This document shows positions 39,829 to 50,544 of a DNA stretch of 64,000 nt, piece by piece; the stretch's first letter is position 1, and the number at the start of each line of letters is the position of its first letter. Source of the DNA: Clostridiales bacterium (GTDB lineage Bacteria > Bacillota > Clostridia > Lachnospirales > Lachnospiraceae); assembly GCA_012839295.1 (NCBI GenBank), contig DUNO01000061.1, positions 1 to 64,000 of the forward strand, given 5' to 3'. The notes under the pieces are model-generated. The model had not been told where the DNA came from and ran no database searches. It saw only the letters and a program-made list of their open reading frames with translations. The position numbers and the translations under genes were made by a program.

Positions 39829-39942
39829 TTAGCCTTGTCTTTGTTTGTGTTTAGGGTTCTCACAGATAACTCTGATGGCACCCTTTCTTTTAATGATTTT
39901 GCATTTTTCGCAAATCGGTTTTACTGATGACCTTACTTTCAC
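39829..39942 (-). CDS. rpmJ: Ribosomal protein L36
   Basis: This 37-aa protein starts at GTG 39942 with AAAGGGGTG upstream. [20 protein letters not shown] and a closing [10 protein letters not shown] match bL36. The zinc ligands Cys, Cys, Cys, His are complete, so it is the zinc-binding type. It lies between infA and rpsM, as expected. Confidence 0.95.
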
Positions 39943-40035
39943 AGTAATTCACCCCTTTCAAAAAAGTCCGTTTACTATTATATCATTGGAACTTTATAAT
40001 AGCAAGCTATATTTTTAAATAGTTAATAAATGTGT

Positions 40036-40254
40036 TTATTTATCTCTCCAGATAATTCTGCCCTTAGTTAAATCATAGGGTGAAAGCTCGAGTGTAACCT
40101 TGTCTCCCGGTACGATCTTAATAAAATTCATACGGAGCTTTCCACTGATATGTGCCAATACTCTGTGACCATTTTCCAGTTCCACTTGGAACATTGCGTT
40201 CGGTAATTTCTCGATTACTGTTCCTTCGATTTCAACAACATCGGTCTTTGACAT
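40036..40254 (-). CDS. infA: Translation initiation factor IF-1
   Basis: This 72-aa protein is a single OB fold with [38 protein letters not shown] and [19 protein letters not shown]. It has the normal length. It lies in the standard spc-alpha border after map and the KOW gene. Confidence 0.97.
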   Translation of the reverse strand: MSKTDVVEIEGTVIEKLPNAMFQVELENGHRVLAHISGKLRMNFIKIVPGDKVTLELSPYDLTKGRIIWRDK

Positions 40255-40324
40255 TATGGGGCCTCCTTGTTTATTACGGATTTCACTGCGTTTTGACAGT
40301 TTAACTGCATGTTAACATGCTTTA

Positions 40325-40624
40325 TTATACCTTAATCGTTTCATTGTGTTTTAACAGTTTAACTGCTCTTTTAATCTCTTCATTACAAACTGATTTGGCG
40401 AGAACCTTATCAGCCAGTACCGGATCAAACCCGGCCAGCATTGTTACATGCTTCTTTTTCTTCTTTTTCGGACGGTCAATTGTTCTAATCCTGCCATCCA
40501 CTAAATATACATATTCTTTATCCGATAAAAATATTACATAGCTTTTACCGGAATCATGGCCCGCTGTTGCTACAGCATAGCCTCCGATCCTAAACTCATC
40601 CATATAACTGTCCATGTCCATCAT
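40325..40624 (-). CDS. KOW-domain RNA-binding protein
   Basis: From ATG 40624 the product has 99 aa, the family's usual size, with GHDSGKSYVIFLSDKEYVYL and DGRIRTIDRPKKKKKKHV, a KOW/L14e-like fold. Clostridia keep this gene between map and infA. The frame runs on to 40717 without homology (RDRVHADTSMAICAVQGQ). The start is uncertain by about 30 codons. It probably binds RNA on the ribosome. Confidence 0.8.
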   Translation of the reverse strand: MMDMDSYMDEFRIGGYAVATAGHDSGKSYVIFLSDKEYVYLVDGRIRTIDRPKKKKKKHVTMLAGFDPVLADKVLAKSVCNEEIKRAVKLLKHNETIKV

Positions 40625-40855
40625 TATGGGGCATTGTCCCTGTACTGCACAAATCGCCATGGACGTGTCGGCATGGACTCGGTCTCTCCTTTTACTCATT
40701 GGCTTTATTTCTTTCAACCTCGTTTGCCTTTCCCGGAAGAAGTTATATATGAACGGGCAATCCCTCCATTATTTCCTATATATAGAAGGATATCCAATTT
40801 TTATGAAATTATATTGCAGAAACAAAAAATATATTTCCTATAGCTTATCTATAGC

Positions 40856-41605
40856 CTATATCGTTAATAGTTCAGGCTCTCCCTTTGTGATAAGTACGGT
40901 ATTTTCATAATGGGCCGAAAGTGAACCGTCTGCCGTTACGACTGTCCAGTCATCAGCCTCCCAGTATACATCATATCTTCCAGCATTAATCATTGGTTCA
41001 ATGGCCAAAGTCATTCCTGCCTCCAGCTTAGGCCCCCTGCGCTTCTGCTTGAAGTTAGGGATCTGAGGCTCTTCATGAAGCTTCCTTCCTATTCCATGCC
41101 CCACTAAGTCCCTGACTACCGAGTAGCCATAGGATTCTACGTAGTTCTGGATTGCTTCGGAAATCTCATGCAGATGATGGCCTTCCTTTGCATACTTGAT
41201 CCCTTCATAAAAGCTCTGCCTTGTAACATCAATGAGCTGCTGGGCTTCCTTTGATATATTGCCGACGGGTATTGTCCTGGCTGCGTCTGAATGAAAGCCC
41301 TGATAAATCACTCCGCAATCCAGGCTCACAATGTCACCTTCGCGTAAAATACGCTTCTTACTCGGTATTCCATGAACAACCTCATCATTCACAGACACAC
41401 ATACGGATGCCGGATAACCATTATAATTAAGAAAGGAGGGGATGCAGTTATAGCTCTTTATGATTTCAGCACATTTCTTATCTATATCCAGAGTCGAAAT
41501 TCCTGGTCGAATCATTTCCTGTAGTGCCTCGTGTATTTTTGCAAGTATCCTTCCGGATTCACGCATTAGTTCAATTTCTTTCTCCGATTTTATGCTGATA
41601 GACAT
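40856..41605 (-). CDS. map: Methionine aminopeptidase, type I
   Basis: This 249-aa protein has the metal ligands Asp in VSLDCGV and FHSDAART, His in LVGHGIG, and Glu in LAIEPMI and HYENTVL. It removes the initiator methionine. ATG 41605 (SISIKSEKEIELMRESG) is chosen over the longer frame because the family starts there. It follows adk in the spc operon. Confidence 0.96.
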   Translation of the reverse strand: MSISIKSEKEIELMRESGRILAKIHEALQEMIRPGISTLDIDKKCAEIIKSYNCIPSFLNYNGYPASVCVSVNDEVVHGIPSKKRILREGDIVSLDCGVIYQGFHSDAARTIPVGNISKEAQQLIDVTRQSFYEGIKYAKEGHHLHEISEAIQNYVESYGYSVVRDLVGHGIGRKLHEEPQIPNFKQKRRGPKLEAGMTLAIEPMINAGRYDVYWEADDWTVVTADGSLSAHYENTVLITKGEPELLTI

Positions 41606-41738
41606 GTGCTCGCTTCCTTTCCAATCTTGTACCCGCGCATATCGCAAGCTCACCTGCGATGCTGCATTGGGCAGTTTGAAAATATTTTTTCAAACTATTA
41701 ACGTCTAATTGCATATTACTATTCATTATATGAAGCCA

Positions 41739-42383
41739 TTATGCCTCAATGATGCTGATGATGTCTTCTAATACCGCTTCCGGTTCCTTGGTTCCGTCCA
41801 CCGTCTTTAATATCCCCTTACCCTTATAATAATCAATAAGAGGCTGAGTCTGGTCATGATATACCTTTAAACGGTTCTGAACTGTCTCCGGCTTGTCATC
41901 CTCACGCAAAATAAGCTCCCCGCCGCAGACATCACAAATGCCTTCTGTTTTAGGAGGGATTGTAACAAGATGATAAGTACCGCCGCAGTTTACGCAGGCT
42001 CTTCTTCCTGACATACGGTTAATAATATTTTCATCCGGTACGTCAACATCAATTGCATATTCCATTGCATCATTATTCTTAGCAAGAGCCTCATCCAAAG
42101 CCTTTGCCTGGGGTATTGTCCTTGGGAATCCATCCAGTACATAACCCTTTTCACAGTCCGCCTCTGTAAAACGGTCCATGATCAAATCAACCACCAGCTC
42201 ATCCGGAACCAGCAGTCCCTGATCCATATAAACCTTCGCCTTTTTGCCAAGCTCAGTTCCATTTTTTATATTTGCACGAAAAATATCTCCCGTAGAAATA
42301 TGCGGAATACCATATTTTGAAGCAATCTTTTTTGCCTGCGTTCCTTTTCCCGCACCGGGTGCCCCCAACATAATAATCTTCAT
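41739..42383 (-). CDS. adk: Adenylate kinase, zinc-lid type
   Basis: This 214-aa protein has the P-loop LGAPGAGKGTQAKKIA and the long-lid form with a zinc site CVNCGGTYH and CDVCGGEL. It balances AMP, ADP and ATP. ATG 42383 lies behind TGGAGTG. It lies between secY and map, as in most Firmicutes. Confidence 0.96.
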   Translation of the reverse strand: MKIIMLGAPGAGKGTQAKKIASKYGIPHISTGDIFRANIKNGTELGKKAKVYMDQGLLVPDELVVDLIMDRFTEADCEKGYVLDGFPRTIPQAKALDEALAKNNDAMEYAIDVDVPDENIINRMSGRRACVNCGGTYHLVTIPPKTEGICDVCGGELILREDDKPETVQNRLKVYHDQTQPLIDYYKGKGILKTVDGTKEPEAVLEDIISIIEA

Positions 42384-42613
42384 ATACACACTCCATTCTG
42401 CGACAAACTTGTGATACTTAGAGGCTCTTAGGTATCGTTCCTTAATACCTTAGAGCTTCTTTTCACGCTACTTCCATTTAACCACAATATCCCGTTGCAA
42501 GGAAACATAAAGCAAATGCCGGACCAGGTGCAAAGACACCTGCTTGTGCTGGTGCATGGCACCTGCTTTTGCATATCCCGACATCAACTTCTGAACCTTA
42601 CAACGGAATGATG

Positions 42614-43936
42614 TTAGTCGTTTAAGAATCCTTTGTAGTGGCGAACCAGCAACTGGGACTCAATCTGTTTGATTGTTTCAATTACAACACCTACGATAAT
42701 GATCATGGATGTACCGCCAAAGCTAAAGTTTGCATTAAAGATACCGGAAAAGATGATCGGCACAATACAAGCTATAGTAAGTCCGATAGCACCAATGAAA
42801 ATTATATTGTTCAGAACCTTTGTCAGGTAATCTGTTGTTGGCTTTCCAGGACGGATACCAGGTATGAATCCACCCTGCTTCTTTATATTATTTGATACTT
42901 CAATTGGGTTAAAGGTAATTGAAGTGTAGAAATAAGCAAAGAAGATTGTCAATGCAACATAGATCAATACACCGATGGTATACTTGAAATCTCCAAAGCT
43001 CTTAGTTACAAACCAGCTGTTCTGATCCAACACCTTTAACACCTTTGGAAGAAAGGTTGTTCTTGCAGGTGATACATTGAAGAAGGATGCAATAACAATT
43101 GGAAATGACATTAAAGAGTTTGCAAAAATAACAGGAATAACACCTGAAGTATTTACCTTTAAGGGGATGTGGGAGGTCTGCCCACCGATCATTTTCCTGC
43201 CCTGTACTTTTTTAGCATAGGTTACCGGAATCTTCCTTTCTGCATTCTGCAGCAGAATAACAAAGACAATAGTAGCCACCGTAACTAAAATGATAATCAG
43301 AGCCGCAAGAATTGCCTGTACCACTGCTTGTCCTTGAATGTAAGTCTGGAATAGATTAATGAAATCACTTGGCATTCTAGAGATAATATTAACCGCTAAG
43401 ATTACGGAAATACCATTACCCACACCATTCTGTGTGATTTTTTCACCAACCCACATCAGGAATGCAGAACCTGCAGTAAAGGACGCAATGATTACGATCA
43501 GGTTTGTAAATGTTAATCCACCTTCCAAAGCACCTGAACCACCAAATCCAATTGCATAAGCCGCAGATTCAACCACAGCTAATCCAACGGTTAAATATCT
43601 AGTTAGCTCATTTAATTTCTTTCTTCCGTCTTCCCCTTCCTTTTGCATTTCCTCTAATTTAGGAATTGCAATAGTAAGAAGCTGGATGATAATGGAAGCA
43701 GAAATATAAGGAGTAATACTTAACGCGAAAATTGACATTTTCGAAAAGGAACCACCAGTAATACTGTTAAAGAAACCCAAAGCATCTGAGTTAAATATCT
43801 GATTGGTATAGTCCCTGCTGATTGCCGGAGCAGGCAGCAGAGTACCAATTCTTACAACTACAAGAGCAATAAGAGTATAAATTAATCTATTTCTAATATC
43901 CTTTACTTTAAAAGCATTTCGCAGTGTTTTGAACAT
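42614..43936 (-). CDS. secY: Protein translocase SecY
   Basis: This 440-aa protein has ten membrane helices. The plug region (NSITGGSFSKMSIFALSITP) and the C-terminal cytosolic loop that contacts SecA (KKQGGFIPGIRPGKPT) are intact. It forms the translocation channel. Its start is directly after rplO; the 230 bases to adk hold no gene but contain a GCACCTGC-rich inverted segment. Confidence 0.97.
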   Translation of the reverse strand: MFKTLRNAFKVKDIRNRLIYTLIALVVVRIGTLLPAPAISRDYTNQIFNSDALGFFNSITGGSFSKMSIFALSITPYISASIIIQLLTIAIPKLEEMQKEGEDGRKKLNELTRYLTVGLAVVESAAYAIGFGGSGALEGGLTFTNLIVIIASFTAGSAFLMWVGEKITQNGVGNGISVILAVNIISRMPSDFINLFQTYIQGQAVVQAILAALIIILVTVATIVFVILLQNAERKIPVTYAKKVQGRKMIGGQTSHIPLKVNTSGVIPVIFANSLMSFPIVIASFFNVSPARTTFLPKVLKVLDQNSWFVTKSFGDFKYTIGVLIYVALTIFFAYFYTSITFNPIEVSNNIKKQGGFIPGIRPGKPTTDYLTKVLNNIIFIGAIGLTIACIVPIIFSGIFNANFSFGGTSMIIIVGVVIETIKQIESQLLVRHYKGFLND

Positions 43937-44376
43937 TATACCACCTCAGCATTTCCACCAAGAGCTTGTATTTTCTCTACAGCACCTGCGCTAAAAGCAT
44001 TGACCTTAACATCAAGTTTCTTTGTTAATTCGCCGTTACCAAGAATTTTAACGCCATCTCTAGGATTTTTGATAATTCCTGCTTCCTGTAATGAATCAAC
44101 TGTAACTGTAGTACCTTCATCAAATCTATTTAATACATCTACGTTAATTGCAACGATTTCTTTTGTGTTTCTATTGTGGAAACCACGCTTCGGAATTCTT
44201 CTGTATAAAGGCATCTGACCACCCTCAAAGCCAATTCTGGGAGCTCCAGAACGAGCTTTTTGTCCTTTATGGCCTTTACCAGCTGTCTTGCCGTTACCTG
44301 AACCGTGACCGCGACCTCTTCTGAAATTATCATTCTGCTTAGAACCACAAGCCGGCCTTAAATCTGATAAATTCAT
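43936..44376 (-). CDS. rplO: Ribosomal protein L15
   Basis: This 146-aa protein has the Gly-rich N-terminal tail [20 protein letters not shown] and [20 protein letters not shown], as in uL15. ATG 44376 follows AAGGAGG. Its stop overlaps the secY start by one base. Confidence 0.96.
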   Translation of the reverse strand: MNLSDLRPACGSKQNDNFRRGRGHGSGNGKTAGKGHKGQKARSGAPRIGFEGGQMPLYRRIPKRGFHNRNTKEIVAINVDVLNRFDEGTTVTVDSLQEAGIIKNPRDGVKILGNGELTKKLDVKVNAFSAGAVEKIQALGGNAEVV

Positions 44377-44401
44377 GTCGTGCACCTCCTTCTTTTAGCA
44401 A

Positions 44402-44584
44402 TTATATTTCTTCAACCTTAACTAAGTGTCTTACCTGTTGGAGCATTCCTCTTACAGCAGCATTGTCCGGAAATTCCTTTACGTTATTAGGCCTTTTTAA
44501 ACCTAACGCCTCAACAGTTGCTCTGTGCTTTGGAATAGCGCCAATTGTGGATCTGACTAATGTTACTTTTAATTTACCCGCCAT
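44402..44584 (-). CDS. rpmD: Ribosomal protein L30
   Basis: This 60-aa protein has AGKLKVTLVRSTIGAIPKHR and VRGMLQQVRHLVKVEE, the uL30 pattern of short bacterial type. ATG 44584 follows GGAGG. It lies between rpsE and rplO. Confidence 0.95.
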   Translation of the reverse strand: MAGKLKVTLVRSTIGAIPKHRATVEALGLKRPNNVKEFPDNAAVRGMLQQVRHLVKVEEI

Positions 44585-44598
44585 TTCTGACACCTCCA

Positions 44599-45108
44599 TT
44601 ATTTTAATAACTGTTCTACCGGAATACCACGAAGCTTAGCTACTTCTTCAGGGGTCTTTAATTGGCTTAATCCTTCAATTGTAGCAAGAACTACGTTCTG
44701 CTTATTGTTAGAACCAAGGGATTTGGTACGGATATTCTTAAAGCCTGCAAGCTCAAGAACGTTACGTACGGGGCCACCTGCGATAACACCGGTACCTTCG
44801 GGAGCACGCTTTAATAATACGTTTGCGCTGCCGAATTTACCGATAAAGTCATGTGGTACACTGCCGTTCTCATCAATTGGAAGGCTGATTAATTTCTTAA
44901 TCGCATCTTCCTTGCCTTTACGAATTGCTTCAGGAATTTCAGAAGCCTTTCCAAGACCCGCACCAACGTGTCCGTTCTTGTCACCAACAACGACTAATGC
45001 TGTAAATCTGAAGTTACGGCCACCTTTTACAACCTTAGTTACACGCTTGATTGATACTACTTTATCTTCTAATTCCAGTTGACTTGTATCAACGATTGTA
45101 CGTTTCAT
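44599..45108 (-). CDS. rpsE: Ribosomal protein S5
   Basis: From ATG 45108 (after AAGGAGG) the 169-aa protein has [18 protein letters not shown] (double-strand RNA-binding part) and [18 protein letters not shown] with [10 protein letters not shown], the uS5 pattern. The longer frame to 45210 is read-through of the upstream gap, not homologous. Confidence 0.96.
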   Translation of the reverse strand: MKRTIVDTSQLELEDKVVSIKRVTKVVKGGRNFRFTALVVVGDKNGHVGAGLGKASEIPEAIRKGKEDAIKKLISLPIDENGSVPHDFIGKFGSANVLLKRAPEGTGVIAGGPVRNVLELAGFKNIRTKSLGSNNKQNVVLATIEGLSQLKTPEEVAKLRGIPVEQLLK

Positions 45109-45124
45109 GTGTTTTCCTCCTTGC

Positions 45125-45493
45125 TTAGAATTCCAGACCAGCCTCGCGGGCTGCGTCTGCCAATGCTTTGATCTTTCCCTGATATATGAAGCCACCTCTA
45201 TCAAAGACAACAGTCTTAATACCTTTATCCAATGCTTTCTTTGCGATAACAGTTCCTAAGTAAGCTGCTGCTGCTATGTCATTGGTCTTCTGAAGCTCAG
45301 CCTTAACATCTTTTTCAAGTGTGGATGCTGCAACTAAAGTCCTGCCCACTGTATCATCAATCACCTGTGCATACATATGGTTGTTGCTTCTGAATACAGC
45401 CAAACGCGGTCTCTCAGGAGTACCTGTGAAACGATTACGTAATTTCATATGCTTTTTAACACGAATTTCAGATCTTGATTGTTTACTAACCAT
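45125..45493 (-). CDS. rplR: Ribosomal protein L18
   Basis: This 122-aa protein has [33 protein letters not shown] and [20 protein letters not shown], as in uL18, the 5S rRNA-binding protein. It lies 16 bases from both neighbours in the spc operon. Confidence 0.96.
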   Translation of the reverse strand: MVSKQSRSEIRVKKHMKLRNRFTGTPERPRLAVFRSNNHMYAQVIDDTVGRTLVAASTLEKDVKAELQKTNDIAAAAYLGTVIAKKALDKGIKTVVFDRGGFIYQGKIKALADAAREAGLEF

Positions 45494-45509
45494 TTATTTC
45501 ACTCCTCCC

Positions 45510-46052
45510 TTATTTCTTACCGGTCTTACCAACCTTGCGTCTGATAACCTCGTCAGAATACTTAATACCCTTGCCCTTATAAGGCTCCGGCTCTCTCTTA
45601 GCTCTGATTTCAGCGGCATATTGGCCAACCTTTTCTTTGTCGATACCTTTTACAATAATTTTGTTCTGACCTTCCAACGTAGACTCAATGCCTTCCGGAT
45701 CAGTCATAACAACAGGATGGGAGTAACCTAATGTTAAAGTTAATTCCTTACCAGCTTTTGCAGCCCTGTAACCAACACCGTTGATTTCAAGTGTCTTGGA
45801 GTAACCTTCGGTCACACCGGTAACCATGTTGGAAATTAAGGTTCTTGTCAAACCATGTAAAGATTTCATTTTCTTTAAATCATTTGGTCTTGCAACCACT
45901 ACTTCGTTACCTTCAGCCTTGATCTGCATCTCAGCCGGTAATACTCTCTCCAAGGTTCCCTTGGGGCCTTTTACGGTAACTTTATTATTTTCTGCTATAG
46001 CCACAGTTACACCTGCAGGAATAGCGATAGGCATTCTTCCTATACGTGACAT
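45510..46052 (-). CDS. rplF: Ribosomal protein L6
   Basis: This 180-aa protein has the two-fold uL6 pattern, with [16 protein letters not shown] at the start and [17 protein letters not shown] at the 23S-binding end. Its usual place is between rpsH and rplR. The gap to rpsH (126 bases) contains a short stable hairpin (CTGAC-TTC-GTCAG). Confidence 0.96.
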   Translation of the reverse strand: MSRIGRMPIAIPAGVTVAIAENNKVTVKGPKGTLERVLPAEMQIKAEGNEVVVARPNDLKKMKSLHGLTRTLISNMVTGVTEGYSKTLEINGVGYRAAKAGKELTLTLGYSHPVVMTDPEGIESTLEGQNKIIVKGIDKEKVGQYAAEIRAKREPEPYKGKGIKYSDEVIRRKVGKTGKK

Positions 46053-46178
46053 GCCCGCACCTCCTAATATTTTTCTAGGTTGTTTCCAGCCGAACTCACA
46101 AAAACTTCGTTTTTGCTCGTTGTCCGTAACAAACTGACTTCGTCAGTACGCCTTGTTTCACAAGGCTTTGCTACCATC

Positions 46179-46580
46179 TTACCAGATGAATGCGAGAACC
46201 TCGCCACCTACATTTAATTCCCTGGCTTCTCTATCGGTGATAACACCCTTGTTTGTTGAAATAATTGCAACGCCTAAACCTCCAAGAACCTTAGGCAGAT
46301 TGTCTCTGTTCGCATAAACACGAAGACCTGGCTTGGAAATTCTCTTAAGACCTGTAATGATCTTAACATTTTTATCTTTACCATATTTTAAAGTGATATG
46401 GATGGTTTTGAAGCTCTCTACTTCCTCGATTTCATACTTCTTGATGTAACCTTCCTTCAAGAGGATATCGGCAATAGCAATTTTCATCTTAGAAGCAGGT
46501 ATATCTACTGTATCATGTTTCGCAGTGTTTGCATTACGGATTCTTGTAAGCATATCTGCAATAGGATCGCTCATTGTCAT
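46179..46580 (-). CDS. rpsH: Ribosomal protein S8
   Basis: This 133-aa protein has [20 protein letters not shown] and the C-terminal [20 protein letters not shown] box, as in uS8. It starts at ATG 46580 or, two codons later, at the second ATG. uS8 binds helix 21 of 16S rRNA and, in many bacteria, its own operon message. Confidence 0.96.
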   Translation of the reverse strand: MTMSDPIADMLTRIRNANTAKHDTVDIPASKMKIAIADILLKEGYIKKYEIEEVESFKTIHITLKYGKDKNVKIITGLKRISKPGLRVYANRDNLPKVLGGLGVAIISTNKGVITDREARELNVGGEVLAFIW

Positions 46581-46606
46581 TTTCAGTTGCCTCCTTTCTT
46601 TAACTC

Positions 46607-46792
46607 TTACCAGCTAGCTTTCTTTACGCCTGGTATCTGTCCTTTGTACGCTAAATCACGAAAACAAATTCTGCAGATTCCATATTTTCTTAAATATGCA
46701 TGTGGACGGCCGCAAATTCTGCAACGGTTATATTCTCTAGTAGAGAATTTCTGCGTACGTTGTTGCTTTACTTTCATTGACGTTTTAGCCAT
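46607..46792 (-). CDS. rpsZ: Ribosomal protein S14, zinc type
   Basis: This 61-aa protein has two zinc CxxC pairs, [20 protein letters not shown] (given at the 20-residue limit). This is the short zinc-dependent form of uS14, typical of Firmicutes. It starts [15 protein letters not shown] and lies between rplE and rpsH. Confidence 0.97.
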   Translation of the reverse strand: MAKTSMKVKQQRTQKFSTREYNRCRICGRPHAYLRKYGICRICFRDLAYKGQIPGVKKASW

Positions 46793-46805
46793 GGAAATAC
46801 CTCCT

Positions 46806-47345
46806 CTACTTTCTAAACGGCATACCGAATTGTGTTAACAGTTCACGTGCCTCTTCATCGGTCTTAGCAGTGGTAACGAAGATGATATCCATACCTCTTA
46901 CCTTATCTACCTTATCATATTCGATTTCAGGGAAGATCAACTGCTCTTTAATGCCGAGAGCGTAATTTCCTCTACCGTCAAATGCATTTGGGTTAACACC
47001 TCTAAAGTCACGTACACGGGGTAATGCCAGGTTAATTAAACGGTCAGCGAATTCATACATCTTTTCGCCCCTAAGGGTTACCTTGCAACCGATTGCCATA
47101 CCTTCCCTGATTTTGAAGTTAGCAACTGATTTCTTTGCCTTTGTGGTAACAACCTTCTGACCGGCGATAATCTCAAGATCCTTTACGGCTGTCTCAAGCA
47201 CCTTAGCGTTATCCTTAGCTTCACCAACACCCATGTTGATTACGATTTTATCTAATTTCGGCACTTCCATAACGTTCTTATAACCGAACTTCTTTGTCAT
47301 GCCGGCTACTACATCATTCTTATAAAAATCTTTTAATCTAGCCAA
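46806..47345 (-). CDS. rplE: Ribosomal protein L5
   Basis: This 179-aa protein has [34 protein letters not shown] and [18 protein letters not shown], all standard for uL5. It contacts 5S rRNA and the P-site tRNA. It lies between rplX and rpsZ. Confidence 0.97.
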   Translation of the reverse strand: MARLKDFYKNDVVAGMTKKFGYKNVMEVPKLDKIVINMGVGEAKDNAKVLETAVKDLEIIAGQKVVTTKAKKSVANFKIREGMAIGCKVTLRGEKMYEFADRLINLALPRVRDFRGVNPNAFDGRGNYALGIKEQLIFPEIEYDKVDKVRGMDIIFVTTAKTDEEARELLTQFGMPFRK

Positions 47346-47367
47346 CGCAATTTGCCTCCTCTCTTAA

Positions 47368-47685
47368 TTAATCAATGACATCGCCAGTTGTTTTTGCGAA
47401 ACGTACCTTCTTAAGGCCCTTCTTAGTCTCGATGGTCTTAAAACCAACTCTAGTAGGCTTGCCCTTATGAAGCAGCATTACGTTTGATGCATCGATTGGT
47501 GAATCCTGATGGATAATTCCACCCTTAGGATTCTTCTGGCTTGCTTTACTATGCTTGGAGACAGTGTTAACGCCTTCAACGATTACTTTACCGTCTGTGA
47601 CCTGGATAACCTTGCCTTCCTTGCCTTTATCCTTACCAGTGATAACCTTAACGGTATCATTTTTCTTAATCTTTGTCATAGCCAT
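47368..47685 (-). CDS. rplX: Ribosomal protein L24
   Basis: This 105-aa protein has a KOW motif KKNDTVKVITGKDKGKEGKV, then GGIIHQDSPIDASNVMLL, as in uL24, an assembly starter for the large subunit. It begins at ATG 47685; a second Met two codons on is possible. Confidence 0.96.
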   Translation of the reverse strand: MAMTKIKKNDTVKVITGKDKGKEGKVIQVTDGKVIVEGVNTVSKHSKASQKNPKGGIIHQDSPIDASNVMLLHKGKPTRVGFKTIETKKGLKKVRFAKTTGDVID

Positions 47686-47699
47686 TTGTCGACACCTCC

Positions 47700-48068
47700 C
47701 TATAATACTTCTGGTGCTAGAGAAACAATTTTCATAAACTGCTTCTCTCTCAGTTCTCTCGCTACCGGTCCAAAGATACGTGTTCCTCTCGGGTTCTTAT
47801 CTTCCTTAATAATTACGGCAGCATTCTCATCAAATCTAATATAGGAACCGTCTTTACGACGTGCGCCCTTAACAGTACGAACAACAACAGCCTTAACAAC
47901 GTCGCCCTTCTTTACAACACCGCCTGGTGTTGCATCTTTAACCGAAGCAACGATGATATCGCCTATATTAGCATATCTTCTGGTTGATCCGCCAAGTACT
48001 CTGATGCAAAGCAATTCTTTCGCACCTGTATTGTCAGCAACCCTAAGTCTGGTTTCTGCTTGTATCAT
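47700..48068 (-). CDS. rplN: Ribosomal protein L14
   Basis: This 122-aa protein has [37 protein letters not shown] and [20 protein letters not shown], all fully matching uL14. It lies between rpsQ and rplX. Confidence 0.97.
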   Translation of the reverse strand: MIQAETRLRVADNTGAKELLCIRVLGGSTRRYANIGDIIVASVKDATPGGVVKKGDVVKAVVVRTVKGARRKDGSYIRFDENAAVIIKEDKNPRGTRIFGPVARELREKQFMKIVSLAPEVL

Positions 48069-48217
48069 GGTAATACTCCTTTCAGTGTAATCTGCAGGAT
48101 GAACCGATCAAATGGTTCCCTGCCTCAAATTAGGTGATATGCAGCTGGTGCATAGCTCCCTATAGAATTCCCAGAGCAAAACATGGGTCGTTTTGTTACA
48201 AAATTCTTTGTCCGAGA

Positions 48218-48472
48218 TTACTTCGCCTTGTCGATAATCTCCACAAGTCTCCATCTCTTATCCTTGGACAGCGGCCTTGTTTCCATCACCTTTACTCTAT
48301 CTCCGATGTTGCATTCATTGTTCTCATCATGAGCCTTAAGCTTGTAAGTTCTCTTTACGATCTTGCCATAGAGAGGATGCTTAACGTTATCAACTACAGC
48401 TACAACGATTGTTTTATCCATCTTATCGCTAACTACTTTACCGATACGAACTTTTCTTAAATTTCTTTCCAC
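48218..48472 (-). CDS. rpsQ: Ribosomal protein S17
   Basis: This 84-aa protein starts at GTG 48472 ([20 protein letters not shown]) behind AAAGGAG. The longer frame at 48490 overlaps that ribosome site. It has the OB-fold pattern with [20 protein letters not shown], as in uS17. The 150-base gap to rplN has no gene. Confidence 0.95.
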   Translation of the reverse strand: MERNLRKVRIGKVVSDKMDKTIVVAVVDNVKHPLYGKIVKRTYKLKAHDENNECNIGDRVKVMETRPLSKDKRWRLVEIIDKAK

Positions 48473-48528
48473 AACGATACTCCTTTCCACGACCGAAGGC
48501 CACTAAGCAGTAGACCCCCGACCCTAAA

Positions 48529-48747
48529 TTATTTAGAAGCCTTAGAAAGTTCAGAGATTACTGTCTGAATTCTTGCAATGTTTTTTCTAACTTCTTTAAT
48601 TCTGCTTGTATTATCCAACTGATTAGTTGCATTCTGGAACCTTAAATTGAAAAGCTCCTTTTTCGCAGCTACTAATTCCTGGTTCAGTTCTGCAGCTGAT
48701 TTTGATTTTAACTCTTCTACATACTTATTAATTTTCACTGTTTTCAC
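48529..48747 (-). CDS. rpmC: Ribosomal protein L29
   Basis: This 72-aa two-helix protein ([20 protein letters not shown], then [20 protein letters not shown]) is uL29, located at the exit tunnel. Its start overlaps the rplP end by 20 bases. Confidence 0.96.
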   Translation of the reverse strand: MKTVKINKYVEELKSKSAAELNQELVAAKKELFNLRFQNATNQLDNTSRIKEVRKNIARIQTVISELSKASK

Positions 48748-49165
48748 CGCCTTCTAAGTCCGCACGGGATACAATCTTGCATTTAACCGGCAATTTATGC
48801 ATAGCAAGACGTAATGCTTCTCTTGCTGTCTCTTCAGGAACGCCTGAGATTTCAAACATAACACGGCCTGGCTTAACTACAGCTACCCAGTACTCTAAGG
48901 AACCTTTACCGGAACCCATTCGAGTTTCAGCCGGCTTTGTTGTAACAGGCTTGTCAGGGAATATCTTAATATATACTTTACCGCCACGCTTCGTAAAACG
49001 GGTCATAGCGACACGGGCTGCTTCAATCTGGTTTGATTTAATCCAGCATGGTTCCACTGCAACCAGGCCAAATTCGCCCTGGTTAATGGTTGTACCTCTG
49101 CATGGCTTACCTGCCATACTGCCGCGGAATTGCTTACGGCGTTTAACTCTTTTCGGCATTAACAT
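48728..49165 (-). CDS. rplP: Ribosomal protein L16
   Basis: This 145-aa protein has [39 protein letters not shown] and [20 protein letters not shown], as in uL16, which touches the A-site tRNA elbow. The last ten codons are an extension overlapping rpmC. Start at ATG 49165, or the second ATG. Confidence 0.96.
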   Translation of the reverse strand: MLMPKRVKRRKQFRGSMAGKPCRGTTINQGEFGLVAVEPCWIKSNQIEAARVAMTRFTKRGGKVYIKIFPDKPVTTKPAETRMGSGKGSLEYWVAVVKPGRVMFEISGVPEETAREALRLAMHKLPVKCKIVSRADLEGGENSEN

Positions 49166-49824
49166 TAGTTATCGCTCCCTTCTACTTTTGCTCCTTTAAC
49201 AGGAAGCACTTCGCCAAGATAAATCCAAACCTTAACACCTGTCTTACCGTATGTGGTAGTTGCCTCTGCAAATCCATAATCGATGTCAGCACGTAAGGTC
49301 TGCAACGGGATAGTTCCTTCACTATAGAATTCAACACGAGCCATATCTGCGCCGCCAAGACGTCCGGCAACAGCAGTCTTGATACCCTTAGCACCAGATT
49401 TCATTGTTCTGGACATTACAGACTTCATAGCTCTTCTAAAGGAAATACGGTTCTCAAGCTGGGAAGCAATGTTCTCCGCTACTAACTGAGCGTTAAGATC
49501 CGGTTTCTTGATTTCCTTGATTTCCAGGTTTAACTTCTTATCAGTAAACTTCTGGACTTCCTTCTTTAAATTTTCGATCTCTGCACCGGCTCTGCCAATT
49601 ACTACGCCAGGCTTTGCGGTGAAGATTATTATTTTTAAGCGGTCAGATGCTCTTTCAATCTCAATCTTGGAAATTCCTGCACTGTATAACCTTTTCTTAA
49701 GGAATTTTCTGATATTGTAATCTTCAACGAGATTGTCAGCAAAATCGCTTTCCGCGTACCATTTAGAGTCCCAGTCTTTAATAATGCCGACTCTTATGCC
49801 ATGAGGATTAACCTTTTGTCCCAT
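49165..49824 (-). CDS. rpsC: Ribosomal protein S3
   Basis: This 219-aa protein has [20 protein letters not shown] at the start, the KH motif [18 protein letters not shown], and the C-terminal [16 protein letters not shown]. It lines the mRNA entry. It overlaps rplP by one base. Confidence 0.97.
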   Translation of the reverse strand: MGQKVNPHGIRVGIIKDWDSKWYAESDFADNLVEDYNIRKFLKKRLYSAGISKIEIERASDRLKIIIFTAKPGVVIGRAGAEIENLKKEVQKFTDKKLNLEIKEIKKPDLNAQLVAENIASQLENRISFRRAMKSVMSRTMKSGAKGIKTAVAGRLGGADMARVEFYSEGTIPLQTLRADIDYGFAEATTTYGKTGVKVWIYLGEVLPVKGAKVEGSDN

Positions 49825-49836
49825 GTGTTGCCCTCC

Positions 49837-50220
49837 TTATCTTTCATCCAGAACCACTGTAATATGACACATTCTCTTTTCGATACGGTAAGCTGTGCCT
49901 CTGGCTCTAGGTCTAATTCTTTTCATAATTGGTCCTTGGTTAGCAAAACATTCATCAATGTAAAGCTTAGAAGTATCCATATTTTTAACTTCAGCATTCG
50001 CAATTGCTGACTTTAATAATTTCTCAATTACAGCGGATGCGTATCTTGGGCTGTATGCCAGGATACCAAGGGCTGTCTGTACATCCTTACCACGAATGGC
50101 GTCTAAAACGAAACAAGCCTTCTGTACAGAAATTCTTGCAAAGCTTAATTTAGCTGATGCTCTGTTATCCTTCTGCTCATTTCTTTCTCTCTTTATTTGG
50201 GATCTATGTCCTTTCGCCAT
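49837..50220 (-). CDS. rplV: Ribosomal protein L22
   Basis: Starting at ATG 50220 (after GGAGG) gives 127 aa with RASAKLSFARISVQKACFVL and the tunnel hairpin RIRPRARGTAYRIEKRMCHI, as in uL22. The longer frame adds only MEGGSS from the ribosome site. Confidence 0.96.
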   Translation of the reverse strand: MAKGHRSQIKRERNEQKDNRASAKLSFARISVQKACFVLDAIRGKDVQTALGILAYSPRYASAVIEKLLKSAIANAEVKNMDTSKLYIDECFANQGPIMKRIRPRARGTAYRIEKRMCHITVVLDER

Positions 50221-50252
50221 GGATGAACCTCCTTCCATTCAATGCTACTGCA

Positions 50253-50531
50253 TTATCTTCTTGTTTTCTTTTCGTCTTTTCCGTGTCCCCTATAGGTTCT
50301 GGTAGCAACAAACTCACCAAGCTTGTGTCCAACCATATCTTCTGTCACATATACAGGCACATGTCTTCTTCCATCATGAACCGCGATTGTATGACCAACC
50401 ATCTGGGGGAAAATTGTTGAGCGGCGTGACCATGTCTTAATAACAGTCTTCTCTCCGCTTGCATTCAACGCATCTATTTTTTTCAATAAATGATCATCAG
50501 CAAATGGTCCCTTTTTAAGTGAACGAGCCAT
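50253..50531 (-). CDS. rpsS: Ribosomal protein S19
   Basis: This 92-aa protein has [39 protein letters not shown] and [15 protein letters not shown], as in uS19. It lies between rplB and rplV. Confidence 0.97.
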   Translation of the reverse strand: MARSLKKGPFADDHLLKKIDALNASGEKTVIKTWSRRSTIFPQMVGHTIAVHDGRRHVPVYVTEDMVGHKLGEFVATRTYRGHGKDEKKTRR

Positions 50532-50544
50532 GTATTCTAACCTC